From IMG/VR virus record IMGVR_UViG_3300045918_000157, positions 1-64,000 of that record: a DNA stretch of 64,000 bases; one strand, given 5' to 3'. Below, piece by piece: positions 7,048 through 15,238 of the stretch. The notes under the pieces are model-generated. The model had not been told where the DNA came from. It worked only from the letters and a program-made list of their open reading frames with translations, and searched no databases. The DNA comes from a virus. The position numbers and the translations under genes were made by a program. Every line of letters begins with the position of its first letter. Positions within the stretch are counted from its first letter, which is position 1.

Positions 7048-8586
7048 ATGAAAACAGGACTGCAACTTTGGGCAGGCACACAGCAATCGTATGAGGGGTA
7101 TCTTGAAGGGATGCTCAAAGCAAGGGCTGATGCTGGCTTCAAAGCTGATTTCAACTACGATAGCCAAGTTCTTAGCCAGATTCTCAGCGTTGACAATGGC
7201 GTTGGAGTCATCAATATTGCAGGTTCCCTTGTTGAAGGCAGTGCAGGCTTCGGCGTCTTCTTTGGGATGATCGGCTACAACGACATCAGAAACGCACTTG
7301 CTGCCGCTGTCACCGACCCTGCAGTGCAGTCCATCATGCTCAATATCGGCTCTGGTGGTGGCATGGTAGCTGGTTGCCACGAATGCTCGCAGTTGATTGC
7401 GCGTGTAGACACTATTAAACCTGTAGTTACCTATACAGGGTCTGCGATGGCAAGCGCTGCACTTTGGCTTGGTAGTCAAGGTCAGTATGCCGTAGCGTCT
7501 GAAACTGCAATAGTCGGTAGCATTGGCATTCTAATGGTGCACATGGATAGAAGTCAAGAGCTTGCTCAGGCTGGTATAAAACCCACTATCATTCGTGCAG
7601 GCTCTGAAAAAGCGCTTGCTACTCCTTTTGAGGCCCTGACTGCAGAAGCTAAAGACGCGCTGCAAACTATGGCTAACGACCTCTATGACATTTTCCTTCC
7701 TCAAGTAGCGGCTGGTCGTGGTGTAGCAGTTACAACAGCAGACAAGAAGTTTGGTCAAGGCCGCGAGTTTCTCGGTAAGGCTGCTAAGACAGCGGGACTT
7801 GTTGACGCTGTAGGCACTTATGAGGACGCCATGAAAAAAGCGATGGCGCTCATGAAAAAAGCAAAGACGACAGCCTCTGCGTCTAGGGGCATAGGTGCTA
7901 CCAACAATAGCAATGTCCAAGCACAGGCATCGACTGGTACTGTCCTTCTGGCCGATAATCTCACCAATCATTTAGGAACCTCAATGAAAACACAAACCCT
8001 CTCAGCTGAACAACTTGCCGCGATGGCTGCCGGTGTTGAGCTTGGTGCTGAAAAGACCGAAGAAGAGATTGCTACAGAGTCAGCCGCAGCGGCTGCTGCA
8101 GAACTTGCTAGAGTAACAGCTAGAGAAGCTGATGAAGCTCTAGCTGCCGGTGGTGGTACGACTTCAGTAGCAGCTGTTGCACCACTGGTAAACGAAGCTG
8201 TTGCTCTGTTGAAGGGGATGCTTGCTACTGCTAATCAAGACTTGCTGACTGCTCGCGTGGAGACTGCTACGGCAGTTGCAGCCCTTGCTGCGAATGTTCA
8301 AGCGAACACGGCGGCTGCTACGCAGGCTGCAGCGATGACAGACATTGCTCGCGCCTCTGTTCGCACGATGGGATTACATTTTGGTACTACCGCAGAAGCG
8401 GCTGCAGCGATGACACCAGCAGAAGTACTTGCTGAGCATACCCGGTTATCGGGCTTGTTTAGAGCCAAATTTAAGGTTGGTGGCGTTGCGGCTACCTCCT
8501 TAGGTAAGCCAGAAGCGGACGCTAAGGCTCCGACCATGACTGATCGTGAGCTAGAAATAGCTATCAAGCTTCCACGCGCCAAGTAA
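7048..8586 (+). CDS. S49-family capsid maturation protease with C-terminal scaffold domain
   Basis: The N-terminal half (about residues 48-265) is a ClpP/SppA-fold serine peptidase. It shows VINIAGSLV, LNIGSGGG (99-105), the nucleophile segment GSAMASAALWLGS with probable catalytic Ser136, and VGSIGILMVHMDRS. The probable general-base lysine is Lys190, in AGSEKA. The C-terminal 200 residues are Ala/Glu-rich and helical, as in lambda gpC, whose C-terminal part equals scaffold Nu3. It cleaves scaffold and portal during prohead maturation. The start is ATG 7048 with GAGGA 7 bases upstream. A 108-base gap after the portal gene holds no gene. Confidence 0.9.
   Translation: MKTGLQLWAGTQQSYEGYLEGMLKARADAGFKADFNYDSQVLSQILSVDNGVGVINIAGSLVEGSAGFGVFFGMIGYNDIRNALAAAVTDPAVQSIMLNIGSGGGMVAGCHECSQLIARVDTIKPVVTYTGSAMASAALWLGSQGQYAVASETAIVGSIGILMVHMDRSQELAQAGIKPTIIRAGSEKALATPFEALTAEAKDALQTMANDLYDIFLPQVAAGRGVAVTTADKKFGQGREFLGKAAKTAGLVDAVGTYEDAMKKAMALMKKAKTTASASRGIGATNNSNVQAQASTGTVLLADNLTNHLGTSMKTQTLSAEQLAAMAAGVELGAEKTEEEIATESAAAAAAELARVTAREADEALAAGGGTTSVAAVAPLVNEAVALLKGMLATANQDLLTARVETATAVAALAANVQANTAAATQAAAMTDIARASVRTMGLHFGTTAEAAAAMTPAEVLAEHTRLSGLFRAKFKVGGVAATSLGKPEADAKAPTMTDRELEIAIKLPRAK
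7984..8586 (+). CDS. nested scaffold protein (Nu3-like internal start)
   Basis: Codon 313 of the protease gene is an ATG (7984) with TTTAGGA upstream, an apparent independent ribosome-binding site. Initiation here would give a 200-residue protein starting MKTQTLSAEQLAAM, rich in Ala and Glu and predicted helical, that is, the scaffold on which capsid subunits assemble. The arrangement copies lambda C/Nu3, where scaffold is made in frame from the 3' part of the protease gene. No later capsid gene looks like a separate scaffold, which supports the call. Confidence 0.75.
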   Translation: MKTQTLSAEQLAAMAAGVELGAEKTEEEIATESAAAAAAELARVTAREADEALAAGGGTTSVAAVAPLVNEAVALLKGMLATANQDLLTARVETATAVAALAANVQANTAAATQAAAMTDIARASVRTMGLHFGTTAEAAAAMTPAEVLAEHTRLSGLFRAKFKVGGVAATSLGKPEADAKAPTMTDRELEIAIKLPRAK

Positions 8587-8606
8587 TCAATCAAGGGTAA
8601 CACATC

Positions 8607-9089
8607 ATGCCAAAATTTCTCATTTCTGAAACCATCTACAGCGAACGTGTTATGACCGTGCGTGGTGGCACTACGGTACAAAAGCACGACAATGCTGAGA
8701 ACGGAAAAGCCGTTAAGCTTGCTGCCGCTAACAGCTACATACTGGCCGCTCCCGGTGATGCTATCGAAGCTATTCAAGGCTCGTCCAACTTGAACAATCA
8801 AGGGACTGTTGACGGCTTTGCGATTATCGGTATCTACGGCAAGGGCTACAAGAACGTCACTTTTGACGGCCTGCAGCTTACGCCGGGTACGGGTGTTATC
8901 GCTACGGGTGATTTTGTGGTGACAGGAACTGTTGTTCCATTTGGTACTGCTCTTACTGCTCCATTGAAGGTGACTAAAGCGACCACGCAGGCAACTGCCG
9001 GATCGGGTCCGTTCAAAGCGCGTGTGGTCAGTCTTGGTAACGCAAATACGGGTGCTATCGGCACTACCGGCGTTATCGAACTGCTCTAA
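8607..9089 (+). CDS. head decoration (capsid stabilising) protein
   Basis: This 160-residue protein is rich in Gly, Thr and Ala and probably all-beta. It lies between the protease/scaffold gene and the major capsid gene, exactly where lambda gpD is. Decoration trimers bind the capsid surface at three-fold sites and resist internal DNA pressure. The protein is longer than gpD (110 residues), and no unique motif is visible, so the call is mainly positional. AAGGG precedes the ATG by 9 bases. Confidence 0.7.
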   Translation: MPKFLISETIYSERVMTVRGGTTVQKHDNAENGKAVKLAAANSYILAAPGDAIEAIQGSSNLNNQGTVDGFAIIGIYGKGYKNVTFDGLQLTPGTGVIATGDFVVTGTVVPFGTALTAPLKVTKATTQATAGSGPFKARVVSLGNANTGAIGTTGVIELL

Positions 9090-9116
9090 TCAATTTCAGT
9101 TATTCAGGAGCATCTA

Positions 9117-10283
9117 ATGGAACAAGCAATTGGTATTTTTGACGAACAAGGTGAAGTACACCAAGCTGAGGTCGGCCTTGGTGCCTTGCAGCGCGCTAGT
9201 GCTGAGGGTTACAAGCACATTGGCGCAATGCTTGATGTGATGTACCCGACAAAAGAGGGCCAGCCAACTGCTACGCAGCAGATGTATTCTCGCCTTGGTG
9301 CTGGACGAAAGAGCGTTACGATGGGCTTTGCTATGCAAGGTCTAGGCTTTACAGCTGGTGCCATCACTGAAGAAGGTGCAATCTCTGGCCGCTTGGCTAC
9401 CGTGGCCTACTTGATGGACTCCATCGAAAACAAGTTGACCTCGACTGACTATGGCATCAGTGCTATCTTCAACAGTCAAGCGGCTACTATCGACACCATC
9501 CCCGGCACCAAGTTTGACCGTCCTGTGCTTGACTTCACACGCGCCGAACAAGGGCGTAGCCGCGCTATCGCTCAGTTGGCAGAACCTGCCAGCATGTTGC
9601 TGATTACTGCATCTGACAAATCTGCAAAGATCGCCGGTACGTCTATCGGTCTTGAGATTTCGGATGAAGCAGCGAACTCTACGAGTTTGGCACTGGTCAC
9701 CCTGTCTATGGGTCGTCAGGCTGAAGTTGAGAACCTTGAGCGCGTTGAGATGCAGATACTGGCCTTCCTCAATGGTGATCCTGACATTGGTATGGGTCCA
9801 CTGTCTGGTGTTCCCGGCGCTGTCAAAAATGCAAAGACTGACTTTGATGCAACGTTGACTGTTCCCGGCACGTTGTCACAAAAAGCATGGGTGGCATGGC
9901 TGTTTAACGGCAGTCGCTATCGTCAGGTTACGACTATCATCACTGACTTGGCCGGTGCGCTTGCTATCGAAAATCGTGCTGGTCGCCCGCTTGTTGGCAG
10001 CAACTTTGGCACCAGCAATCGTGTGGACATCATTGAGTCCATCCTGAATCCAACTTGGCCTGACAAGGTATCTGTCATAATCAGCCAAGACCCCAACTGG
10101 CCGGCCAACACCATTGTTGGTTACGACAAGCAGTACGGCTACAGTATTGTAAACAGTACAGCTTTGTCGTACACGGCGACGGCAGAGTTTGCCATACGCA
10201 GAAGTCGGAAGCTACGTGTGGACTCAGGTTCAATCTCGTATAGATTATTCGATCAAGCATGGACGGTCCTAACCTTGACGTAA
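9117..10283 (+). CDS. major capsid protein (HK97 fold expected)
   Basis: This 388-residue protein follows the decoration gene, has a good upstream AGGAG, and is followed immediately by an intrinsic terminator, as expected for the most abundant virion protein. The N-terminus (to about residue 110) is helical and likely an N-arm. LMDSIENKL, AQLAEPASMLLITA and the C-terminal domain ending SYRLFDQAWTVLTLT fit a lambda gpE-like capsid subunit with an HK97 fold. No separate delta domain is obvious because the protease gene carries the scaffold. Confidence 0.88.
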   Translation: MEQAIGIFDEQGEVHQAEVGLGALQRASAEGYKHIGAMLDVMYPTKEGQPTATQQMYSRLGAGRKSVTMGFAMQGLGFTAGAITEEGAISGRLATVAYLMDSIENKLTSTDYGISAIFNSQAATIDTIPGTKFDRPVLDFTRAEQGRSRAIAQLAEPASMLLITASDKSAKIAGTSIGLEISDEAANSTSLALVTLSMGRQAEVENLERVEMQILAFLNGDPDIGMGPLSGVPGAVKNAKTDFDATLTVPGTLSQKAWVAWLFNGSRYRQVTTIITDLAGALAIENRAGRPLVGSNFGTSNRVDIIESILNPTWPDKVSVIISQDPNWPANTIVGYDKQYGYSIVNSTALSYTATAEFAIRRSRKLRVDSGSISYRLFDQAWTVLTLT

Positions 10284-10323
10284 GAACGGCTCTATTTGAC
10301 CTAAGTCGGGCGAAGTTCACAAG

Positions 10324-10346
10324 GCCCTCCACGAGAGGGCTTTTTT
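10324..10346 (+). terminator. intrinsic terminator after the major capsid gene
   Basis: A GCCCTC/GAGGGC stem with a 5-base loop is followed directly by TTTTTT. It lies 41 bases past the capsid stop codon. It should partly stop transcription so that capsid message exceeds that of the connector genes. Confidence 0.85.
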
Positions 10347-10368
10347 CTTGTATTAACGAAAGACCTAA

Positions 10369-10647
10369 ATGACTGATACTGCAAAATTTGCTGCGAAACC
10401 GGGTTCGGACTCTACTACTGAAGTCAAGCGCGTTGCAGAGGTGGATGTGAAGACACCGGCGGCTGATGTGAAGACACCGGCGGTGGAAAAACCGAAGGCG
10501 TCTAAGAAGATGGTGGTAACTGTGCACGGCGATATGCACGACCCTATGACAGGCGTGAGCTACACGCTTGCCCCTCAAGAGTTGTTTCAGCCTTCTGGAT
10601 GGGTTGATTCACAAATTGAGGCAGGAAAAATGAAGTACGTGGACTAA
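10369..10647 (+). CDS. small Lys/Pro-repeat virion-region protein, 92 aa
   Basis: The N-terminal half is low-complexity, with two copies of a DVKTPA-type unit encoded by a 19-bp direct repeat (10444-10462 and 10465-10483). The C-terminal half (about residues 45-92, VTVHGDMHDPMTGVSYTLAPQELFQPSGWVDSQ in parts) resembles small head proteins that sit between capsid and connector genes. It occupies the place of lambda FI but shows no clear homology. The ATG at 10369 has a weak GAAAG upstream and follows the capsid terminator. Confidence 0.7.
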   Translation: MTDTAKFAAKPGSDSTTEVKRVAEVDVKTPAADVKTPAVEKPKASKKMVVTVHGDMHDPMTGVSYTLAPQELFQPSGWVDSQIEAGKMKYVD

Positions 10648-10650
10648 AGG

Positions 10651-11151
10651 ATGCCGCTACTGCGCTACACCAGCTACGACGAAATTCGGGCTGTGCTTGG
10701 TGTATCGGCAACGGAATTGACTGATGAGGCCTTAAATCAGCCAATGTACGACACTCATGCGCTGATTGCGCTTGATGATGTAGTAGTTGGTATTCCAACT
10801 GTTTTCGATACATTTTCAGAACTTTCGGTGAAGACTGAAGCGCAGACTAGGTTTATAGGCCTAGTCTGCTTGTATGTTCCATACGCTATCGCAAAGCAGT
10901 TATTGACATCGCTACCGATGTTCGGTATTCAGCAGCTGACTGATGGTAGAGCAGGATTTCAGCGAAATAGCAACGCAGCAATCTACGACTCTGTAAGAAC
11001 CTCTGTACAGCTTGTGCTTGGTGACATCAAGTTAAGACTTGCTGTGAGTTACTATGGAGTCACTGATACAGTTGCTGTATCATCATCGTCTGTTACTCAA
11101 GTATTTGCTATTAGTACTGGTATTTTGCGCGATCCTGTAACAAACTTGTAA
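10651..11151 (+). CDS. head-tail connector (adaptor) protein
   Basis: This 166-residue protein starts MPLLRYTSYDEIRAVLGVS, typical of helical adaptor proteins that bind the portal and extend the neck (HK97 gp6 or SPP1 gp15 role). A predicted helical core (KTEAQTRFIGLVCLYVPYAIAKQLL) is followed by a Ser/Thr-rich tail. The ATG is 3 bases after the previous stop, so translation is probably coupled. The call is based on position and fold pattern rather than a diagnostic motif. Confidence 0.6.
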   Translation: MPLLRYTSYDEIRAVLGVSATELTDEALNQPMYDTHALIALDDVVVGIPTVFDTFSELSVKTEAQTRFIGLVCLYVPYAIAKQLLTSLPMFGIQQLTDGRAGFQRNSNAAIYDSVRTSVQLVLGDIKLRLAVSYYGVTDTVAVSSSSVTQVFAISTGILRDPVTNL

Positions 11152-11157
11152 TAGCCG

Positions 11158-11988
11158 ATGCCGCTGCTATCTGACATCAGCAAACATTTTGACGACATCG
11201 ACATTTTTGATGGGTATAGCCGTGCAAAGTTATTTAAGGGTCAGGTAAGTTCATTTAACGAAACCTCACCAGACGGTAGCACCAATAAGAAACGCACGAT
11301 CAGTGTAGTTCCGGGTACTGTTATGCCACCGCGTAGGGTAATCAGTTACTTCGATGAGATGTGGATTGTCGGTGACGGAAATACAGACGGCCTGCAAAAT
11401 AGGGCGCTTAGAACTGCTTACTGGACGCGCAAGGTTATCGACTTGGCTATACGGCTTACACCGGGTGAGGTGTGCAATGACATACCGGGCTATGAGCTTG
11501 CTACTAGCAAAGAGTATCTAAAAGATACGGTAAACTATGTCACTGATAGCGATTATGACCCGCAATGGGACTTTACTATCAGTATAAGTGAGAACGTATT
11601 TAAAGGTCAGTTTATCAGTACAGGCAGCAAGTTGTTTCGCGTACGCTCAGTACACACGACAGCAGGCGGATTCCTGTTAGCTAACGCTGATGAATTAGAT
11701 GGGTCACCGCGGGTTCCCGTAACGCTGACAACGGTAGGTGACTATGACCCTGTTCTCGATACCCGCGCTGGCGTGGTTACGAACACATTCGGTATCTTTT
11801 TTGACCCCTCAAAACTTTTCCGATTTGCGTCCCAAGCAGACCCTCGAATTCTATCCGGGGATATGACCTTGATCCTTGCAATGCCTGCCCCCGTAGGCTC
11901 TCTGGTGAGCTTGGCGAGGGCTAATTGGAAGGTTCTGACCAGCACGCCCGAGCTTGACGGCTACAACCTGCATATTCGGAGGGCCTGA
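11158..11988 (+). CDS. head completion / head-tail joining protein, family unknown
   Basis: This 276-residue protein in the connector cluster is probably beta-rich (KGQVSSFNETSPDGS, KRTISVVPGT, GQFISTGSKLFRVRSVH). It is longer than common stopper proteins. Its first residues (MPLLSDI) echo the previous gene's start. The stop overlaps the next ATG by one base (TGATG junction). Its position between adaptor and tail-completion genes suggests a stopper or neck role. I do not recognise the family. Confidence 0.6.
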   Translation: MPLLSDISKHFDDIDIFDGYSRAKLFKGQVSSFNETSPDGSTNKKRTISVVPGTVMPPRRVISYFDEMWIVGDGNTDGLQNRALRTAYWTRKVIDLAIRLTPGEVCNDIPGYELATSKEYLKDTVNYVTDSDYDPQWDFTISISENVFKGQFISTGSKLFRVRSVHTTAGGFLLANADELDGSPRVPVTLTTVGDYDPVLDTRAGVVTNTFGIFFDPSKLFRFASQADPRILSGDMTLILAMPAPVGSLVSLARANWKVLTSTPELDGYNLHIRRA

Positions 11989-12515
11989 TGGGGTCAACCG
12001 TGGATATGGCTAAGTGGGTGAAGATGAGCGATGCCGTAATGAAGGGTGTGCATGAGAATGCAAATGAGAAAGTTAGAAGGCGCGTAAAATTGGTATTGGA
12101 TGAAGCTGTTAGAGTAAGTCCGCAGTGGTCTGGTAACTATGCAGTTAATTGGGGTGTAGAGACTAATCAGACTGGAACATGGAGACAGCAACGCACACTT
12201 AAAGTAGACCCATGGAGAAATTTACAGTCATGGGATATTGGCGCATCAGAGACTAAAGCCGATCATAGCAGGACAGCGTTAGGGTGGGCCAAGAGTGCTG
12301 GAGACTTGACTGCTATTGCTGCAGCAAAGAAAAACTCTAACTACGAGAATATAGCTAGCATAAAGTGGAACACCAATGTCAGGCTTGTAAATAGATCGCA
12401 AGTTGCCGGAGAGCTAGACGCTGGCACCATAAAACTTCGTCGTGTCAACTTGATAGAAGCGCCACTAGGTGTGAAATTATATCTACAAAACAGGTTTCCA
12501 AATCTAGTTAGTTAA
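11988..12515 (+). CDS. HK97 gp10-like tail completion / neck protein
   Basis: This 175-residue protein has an N-terminal helix rich in Arg and Lys (NANEKVRRRVKLVLDEAV) followed by SPQWSGNYAVNWGV. That is the pattern of the HK97 gp10-like family, whose signature is a Pro/Gly-containing loop leading into a short NW strand. These proteins join tail to connector. The ATG overlaps the previous stop. The gene order adaptor, stopper, gp10, terminator is that of many siphophages. Confidence 0.72.
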   Translation: MGSTVDMAKWVKMSDAVMKGVHENANEKVRRRVKLVLDEAVRVSPQWSGNYAVNWGVETNQTGTWRQQRTLKVDPWRNLQSWDIGASETKADHSRTALGWAKSAGDLTAIAAAKKNSNYENIASIKWNTNVRLVNRSQVAGELDAGTIKLRRVNLIEAPLGVKLYLQNRFPNLVS

Positions 12516-12516
12516 C

Positions 12517-12939
12517 ATGTCAAGAGAACAAATACGTCAAGATATAGCCTCTGCAATAGACGCCCTAAAGGCAGATTTTCCCGGAGGCTACTTAATACTG
12601 ATTGAGTATGACAATATTCTTCTTGTAGACACGCAGTATCAGATAAATCCATACTTACGGGTTGACATCAAGTATATAGACATGGAGCAAGCAGACCTGT
12701 CTGATAACCCTATGCACAGGATACATGGACAAATAATACTGGCTGCTGGTGTTAAGGAGGGTGGTGGAACTAGAGCAGCTAACACTATCCTTGACTACTT
12801 CTATCCAAAGCTGCAACGCAGAACGTTTGGCATTGTGCACACGCACATGGCTACGGTTGGGCCTGACGTACCGCACTTGGGCTGGCTGTACTCGCCGGTA
12901 GTAATCCCTTTTTGGGTTGATTTACAGTACGCTCTGTAG
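12517..12939 (+). CDS. tail terminator protein
   Basis: This 140-residue protein (helix MSREQIRQDIASAIDAL followed by strands) lies immediately before the tail tube gene. Lambda gpU-type terminators have this size and position and cap the tail tube at its final length. The start codon is separated from the previous stop by a single base. No catalytic features are expected or seen. A 119-base gap with no gene follows. Confidence 0.65.
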   Translation: MSREQIRQDIASAIDALKADFPGGYLILIEYDNILLVDTQYQINPYLRVDIKYIDMEQADLSDNPMHRIHGQIILAAGVKEGGGTRAANTILDYFYPKLQRRTFGIVHTHMATVGPDVPHLGWLYSPVVIPFWVDLQYAL

Positions 12940-12979
12940 ACCCCTGATTAGCATAAGTTCAATATAGTCTCTCCAAAAT

Positions 12980-12990
12980 CAGGAAGTCCA
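12980..12990 (+). promoter_or_regulatory. candidate conserved element GGAAGTCCAAG (copy 2)
   Basis: The 11-base element GGAAGTCCAAG occurs here in the gap before the tail tube gene, and again at 6979-6989 in the gap before the protease gene. Similarity extends downstream through a TTA and a GTA in both. Both gaps are about 110 bases and precede highly expressed virion genes, which suggests a shared promoter or mRNA element (inference). Confidence 0.35.
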
Positions 12991-13058
12991 AGCTGTTATG
13001 TAGCGTCGGCACCGTAGACTTTAGGCATTGATTTTTCATTGCCATTTTGGAGCCTACT

Positions 13059-14270
13059 ATGCCTCTCGCATCATCCAGCCTTGTCACCGTCCGTGCGATC
13101 AAAGAAGCCGTATTCGGCGTCACGCCGGTGGCGGGTAATCCTACCGTGCTTCGTATCAAGTCCGAGTCTCTGAATTTTGACATCACCAAAACAGCTTCGG
13201 CTGAAATCAACGCATCGCGCACCATTAGCTCGGTGTCTCCGACCTCTGCAAAAGCGTCTGGAACGCTAGGGATAGAGATGCGGGCGCTTGGTCTTGAGGA
13301 CTTTTTCGAGTCTGCAATGCAGGCTGTATTCACTGACTTCGGTACTATTGGCCTTGGTATTGCTACACCAACAGCTACCATTAGTGCTACTGCAATTACG
13401 GCATCAGCGGCCACTGCTGGCACTAGCCTATTTACCACACTTGCAATGGGGCAGTGGTTCCGTGTGCTGAGTGTCGGTGTAAATAACGGCAAGATTTTGC
13501 GTGTCAGTACCATTACGCCGCCAACGGCTACTGTGCTGACTCTAGACTTGAATACACCAGCTACTGTCAGTGCAGCTGAGTCTATTCAGATTCAAGCCGC
13601 ACGGCTTACTCATGGCACTACACAGAGTAGCTGGTCTATCGAAAAGCAGATGACTGACATCGGTGTGTTTATCAACTATGTTGGTATGACACCTGATAAG
13701 TTCAGCCTGAAGGTAGCTTCCGGTGCTCTAAGCGAAGCGTCATTTGACTTTATTGGCAAGAGCGCATTGGAATCCAATGTTACAGCGCTGCCCGGTACTC
13801 CAGTTCCTGCTGATGCCTATGATGTTCATTCCGGTGTTAGTGGTGCTACAAATGCTGTATGGATGGATGGCGTTCCTGTAGTCGGCACTTATGTCAAGTC
13901 TGTTGACCTGAGTTTTGCTAATAGTTTGCGCTCTCAAGAGGCTATCGGCACACTTGGTGCAGTAGGTATTGGTTCCGGTACCATTCAATGCACTATGAAT
14001 ATGTCAGTCTATTTTGCTGACAAGACAACGTTCCAGAAGTTCCGTACTAATGTAAATGGCGCTATCAGTTTTGCTACAACTGATTCTGCTGGTAATGGCT
14101 ACATCTTTACTGCACCTGTCTGTAACGTCACTACGTGGAAGTCGTCTGCTGGTGCAAAAGATCAAGACCAAATGGTTGACATGACGCTGACTGCGCTTAA
14201 CGATGTCAGTAACCCTAATGTAGCACTACGCAAGTTGCTGTTTATTGATCGGGTTGGCGCGGCAGTCTAA
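13059..14270 (+). CDS. major tail tube protein
   Basis: This 403-residue protein has an N-terminal segment (VTVRAIKEAVFGVTPVAG) typical of beta-sandwich phage tail tube subunits. It contains repeated TATISATAIT-type strands and a C-terminal strand-rich domain with long Ser/Thr/Gly content. Hexamers stack to form the tail tube through which DNA leaves. The ATG at 13059 follows TTGGAG; an in-frame TTG at 13047 is less likely. A strong terminator follows. It is larger than lambda gpV (246 residues), perhaps because of an extra surface domain around residues 100-190. Confidence 0.82.
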   Translation: MPLASSSLVTVRAIKEAVFGVTPVAGNPTVLRIKSESLNFDITKTASAEINASRTISSVSPTSAKASGTLGIEMRALGLEDFFESAMQAVFTDFGTIGLGIATPTATISATAITASAATAGTSLFTTLAMGQWFRVLSVGVNNGKILRVSTITPPTATVLTLDLNTPATVSAAESIQIQAARLTHGTTQSSWSIEKQMTDIGVFINYVGMTPDKFSLKVASGALSEASFDFIGKSALESNVTALPGTPVPADAYDVHSGVSGATNAVWMDGVPVVGTYVKSVDLSFANSLRSQEAIGTLGAVGIGSGTIQCTMNMSVYFADKTTFQKFRTNVNGAISFATTDSAGNGYIFTAPVCNVTTWKSSAGAKDQDQMVDMTLTALNDVSNPNVALRKLLFIDRVGAAV

Positions 14271-14294
14271 GCTTTAAATCGGGGTTGTTGGTTC

Positions 14295-14326
14295 GCCTCT
14301 CGGTGGAAACATCGGGAGGCTTTTTT
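14295..14326 (+). terminator. intrinsic terminator after the tail tube gene
   Basis: An 11-bp stem with two G-T wobbles (14295-14305 with 14310-14320) is closed by a stable GAAA tetraloop and followed by TTTTTT (14321-14326). It lies 24 bases after the tail tube stop codon. Confidence 0.92.
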
Positions 14327-14415
14327 GCGCCTGTGCATACCAATATTGCACTTGTCCTATGTGCTTTGATGGCACAGGCTCGATAATGCAGTTTCCAACA
14401 ACCTCAGGATACACA

Positions 14416-14829
14416 ATGTCTGCTATAGACCTATTTGCCGCGTTTGCTACTAATGAGACTACTGAAAAAGAAGGCACTCCTACTCAAATTCCGGGAGCGG
14501 GTGACACTATTTTTACCGTTGCACGGTCCGGTAACAAGAATTACGCAAAGCTGATTCAACGGCTTGTCAAGCAACATCGTGCAGTACTTGACTCAAAAGG
14601 TGACGCGGCTGAAGCCAAGAGTGATGAGATTTTTGTAGAAGTACTTGCTAAGACTGTCCTGCTTGGGTGGGAAGGTAAAGTAAATATCAAAGGTGAGTGG
14701 ACATCATACAGCTACGATGCAGCAGTTATGCTGTTGAAACTAAAAGAGTTCCGCGTTGCAGTGGGCAAAGTTGCAGAAGACATGGAAAACTTCAAGGTTA
14801 TTAAAGACGAAGAAGACGCAAAAAACTAG
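14416..14829 (+). CDS. tail assembly chaperone, short form (G-like)
   Basis: This 137-residue protein starts MSAIDLFAAFATNETTEKEG; AGGA lies 7 bases before the ATG at 14416. It lies between tail tube and tape measure, the place of lambda gpG. The last codons, GCA AAA AAC TAG, contain a slippery heptamer, so part of the ribosomes continue into the -1 frame. The short form is thought to coat the tape measure protein while the tube polymerises; it is not part of the virion. A short region upstream in frame (from 14359) lacks a ribosome-binding site and is excluded. Confidence 0.85.
   Translation: MSAIDLFAAFATNETTEKEGTPTQIPGAGDTIFTVARSGNKNYAKLIQRLVKQHRAVLDSKGDAAEAKSDEIFVEVLAKTVLLGWEGKVNIKGEWTSYSYDAAVMLLKLKEFRVAVGKVAEDMENFKVIKDEEDAKN
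14820..14826 (+). promoter_or_regulatory. -1 programmed frameshift site A AAA AAC
   Basis: The heptamer AAAAAAC is in the exact X XXY YYZ register for a -1 slip (zero-frame codons AAA at 14821-14823 and AAC at 14824-14826). The zero-frame TAG follows immediately at 14827. The -1 frame is open from there to 15161. This is the classic arrangement for lambda-type G/GT chaperones. Confidence 0.9.
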
Positions 14830-15161
14830 CAGAGTGGTTTGAGTGGGAGCTACGGTGGGGTGACAAACTCAAATTTCTCCATGAGATGTGGGAAGAGAGA
14901 GGGGTTAAGCCACCAGCACTTGCTAACAGACCAGTATTGCTAGACATTTGGGTATGGCCGCATAGTGTGTGGCAGGAGCTATCGGGAAGTAGGCCTTCCA
15001 CTGAGCATAGCCTACCACTAATATCATTCAGTGAAGTAGCTATCTACGGGATGGTACATGGATGTAGTAATCTTGAAGTTGCTGACCTTTGGGATGACCT
15101 ACACCGCATCGACAAAGCGTGGCGCAATGAGGTCATCAAGATACGCGAATCACAAGCCTAA
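14826..15161 (+). CDS. T extension of the tail chaperone, made by -1 frameshift (GT-like fusion)
   Basis: After slipping at 14820-14826, translation continues in the -1 frame for 111 residues to the stop at 15161, giving a fusion of about 248 residues. The extension starts LAEWFEWELRWGDKLKFL and continues through VWPHSVWQELSGS, with no initiation signal of its own. It is expected to recruit tail tube subunits to the chaperoned tape measure, as lambda gpGT does. The feature marks only the T part; the full fusion spans 14416-15161. Confidence 0.85.
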   Translation, partial: LAEWFEWELRWGDKLKFLHEMWEERGVKPPALANRPVLLDIWVWPHSVWQELSGSRPSTEHSLPLISFSEVAIYGMVHGCSNLEVADLWDDLHRIDKAWRNEVIKIRESQA

Positions 15162-15238
15162 TACCACAGAAAACCCGTTTTATGCTGGCTTTTCCTTTAA
15201 AATGAGCGCCACTACAAGCACTAACCCTAGGAACTGTC

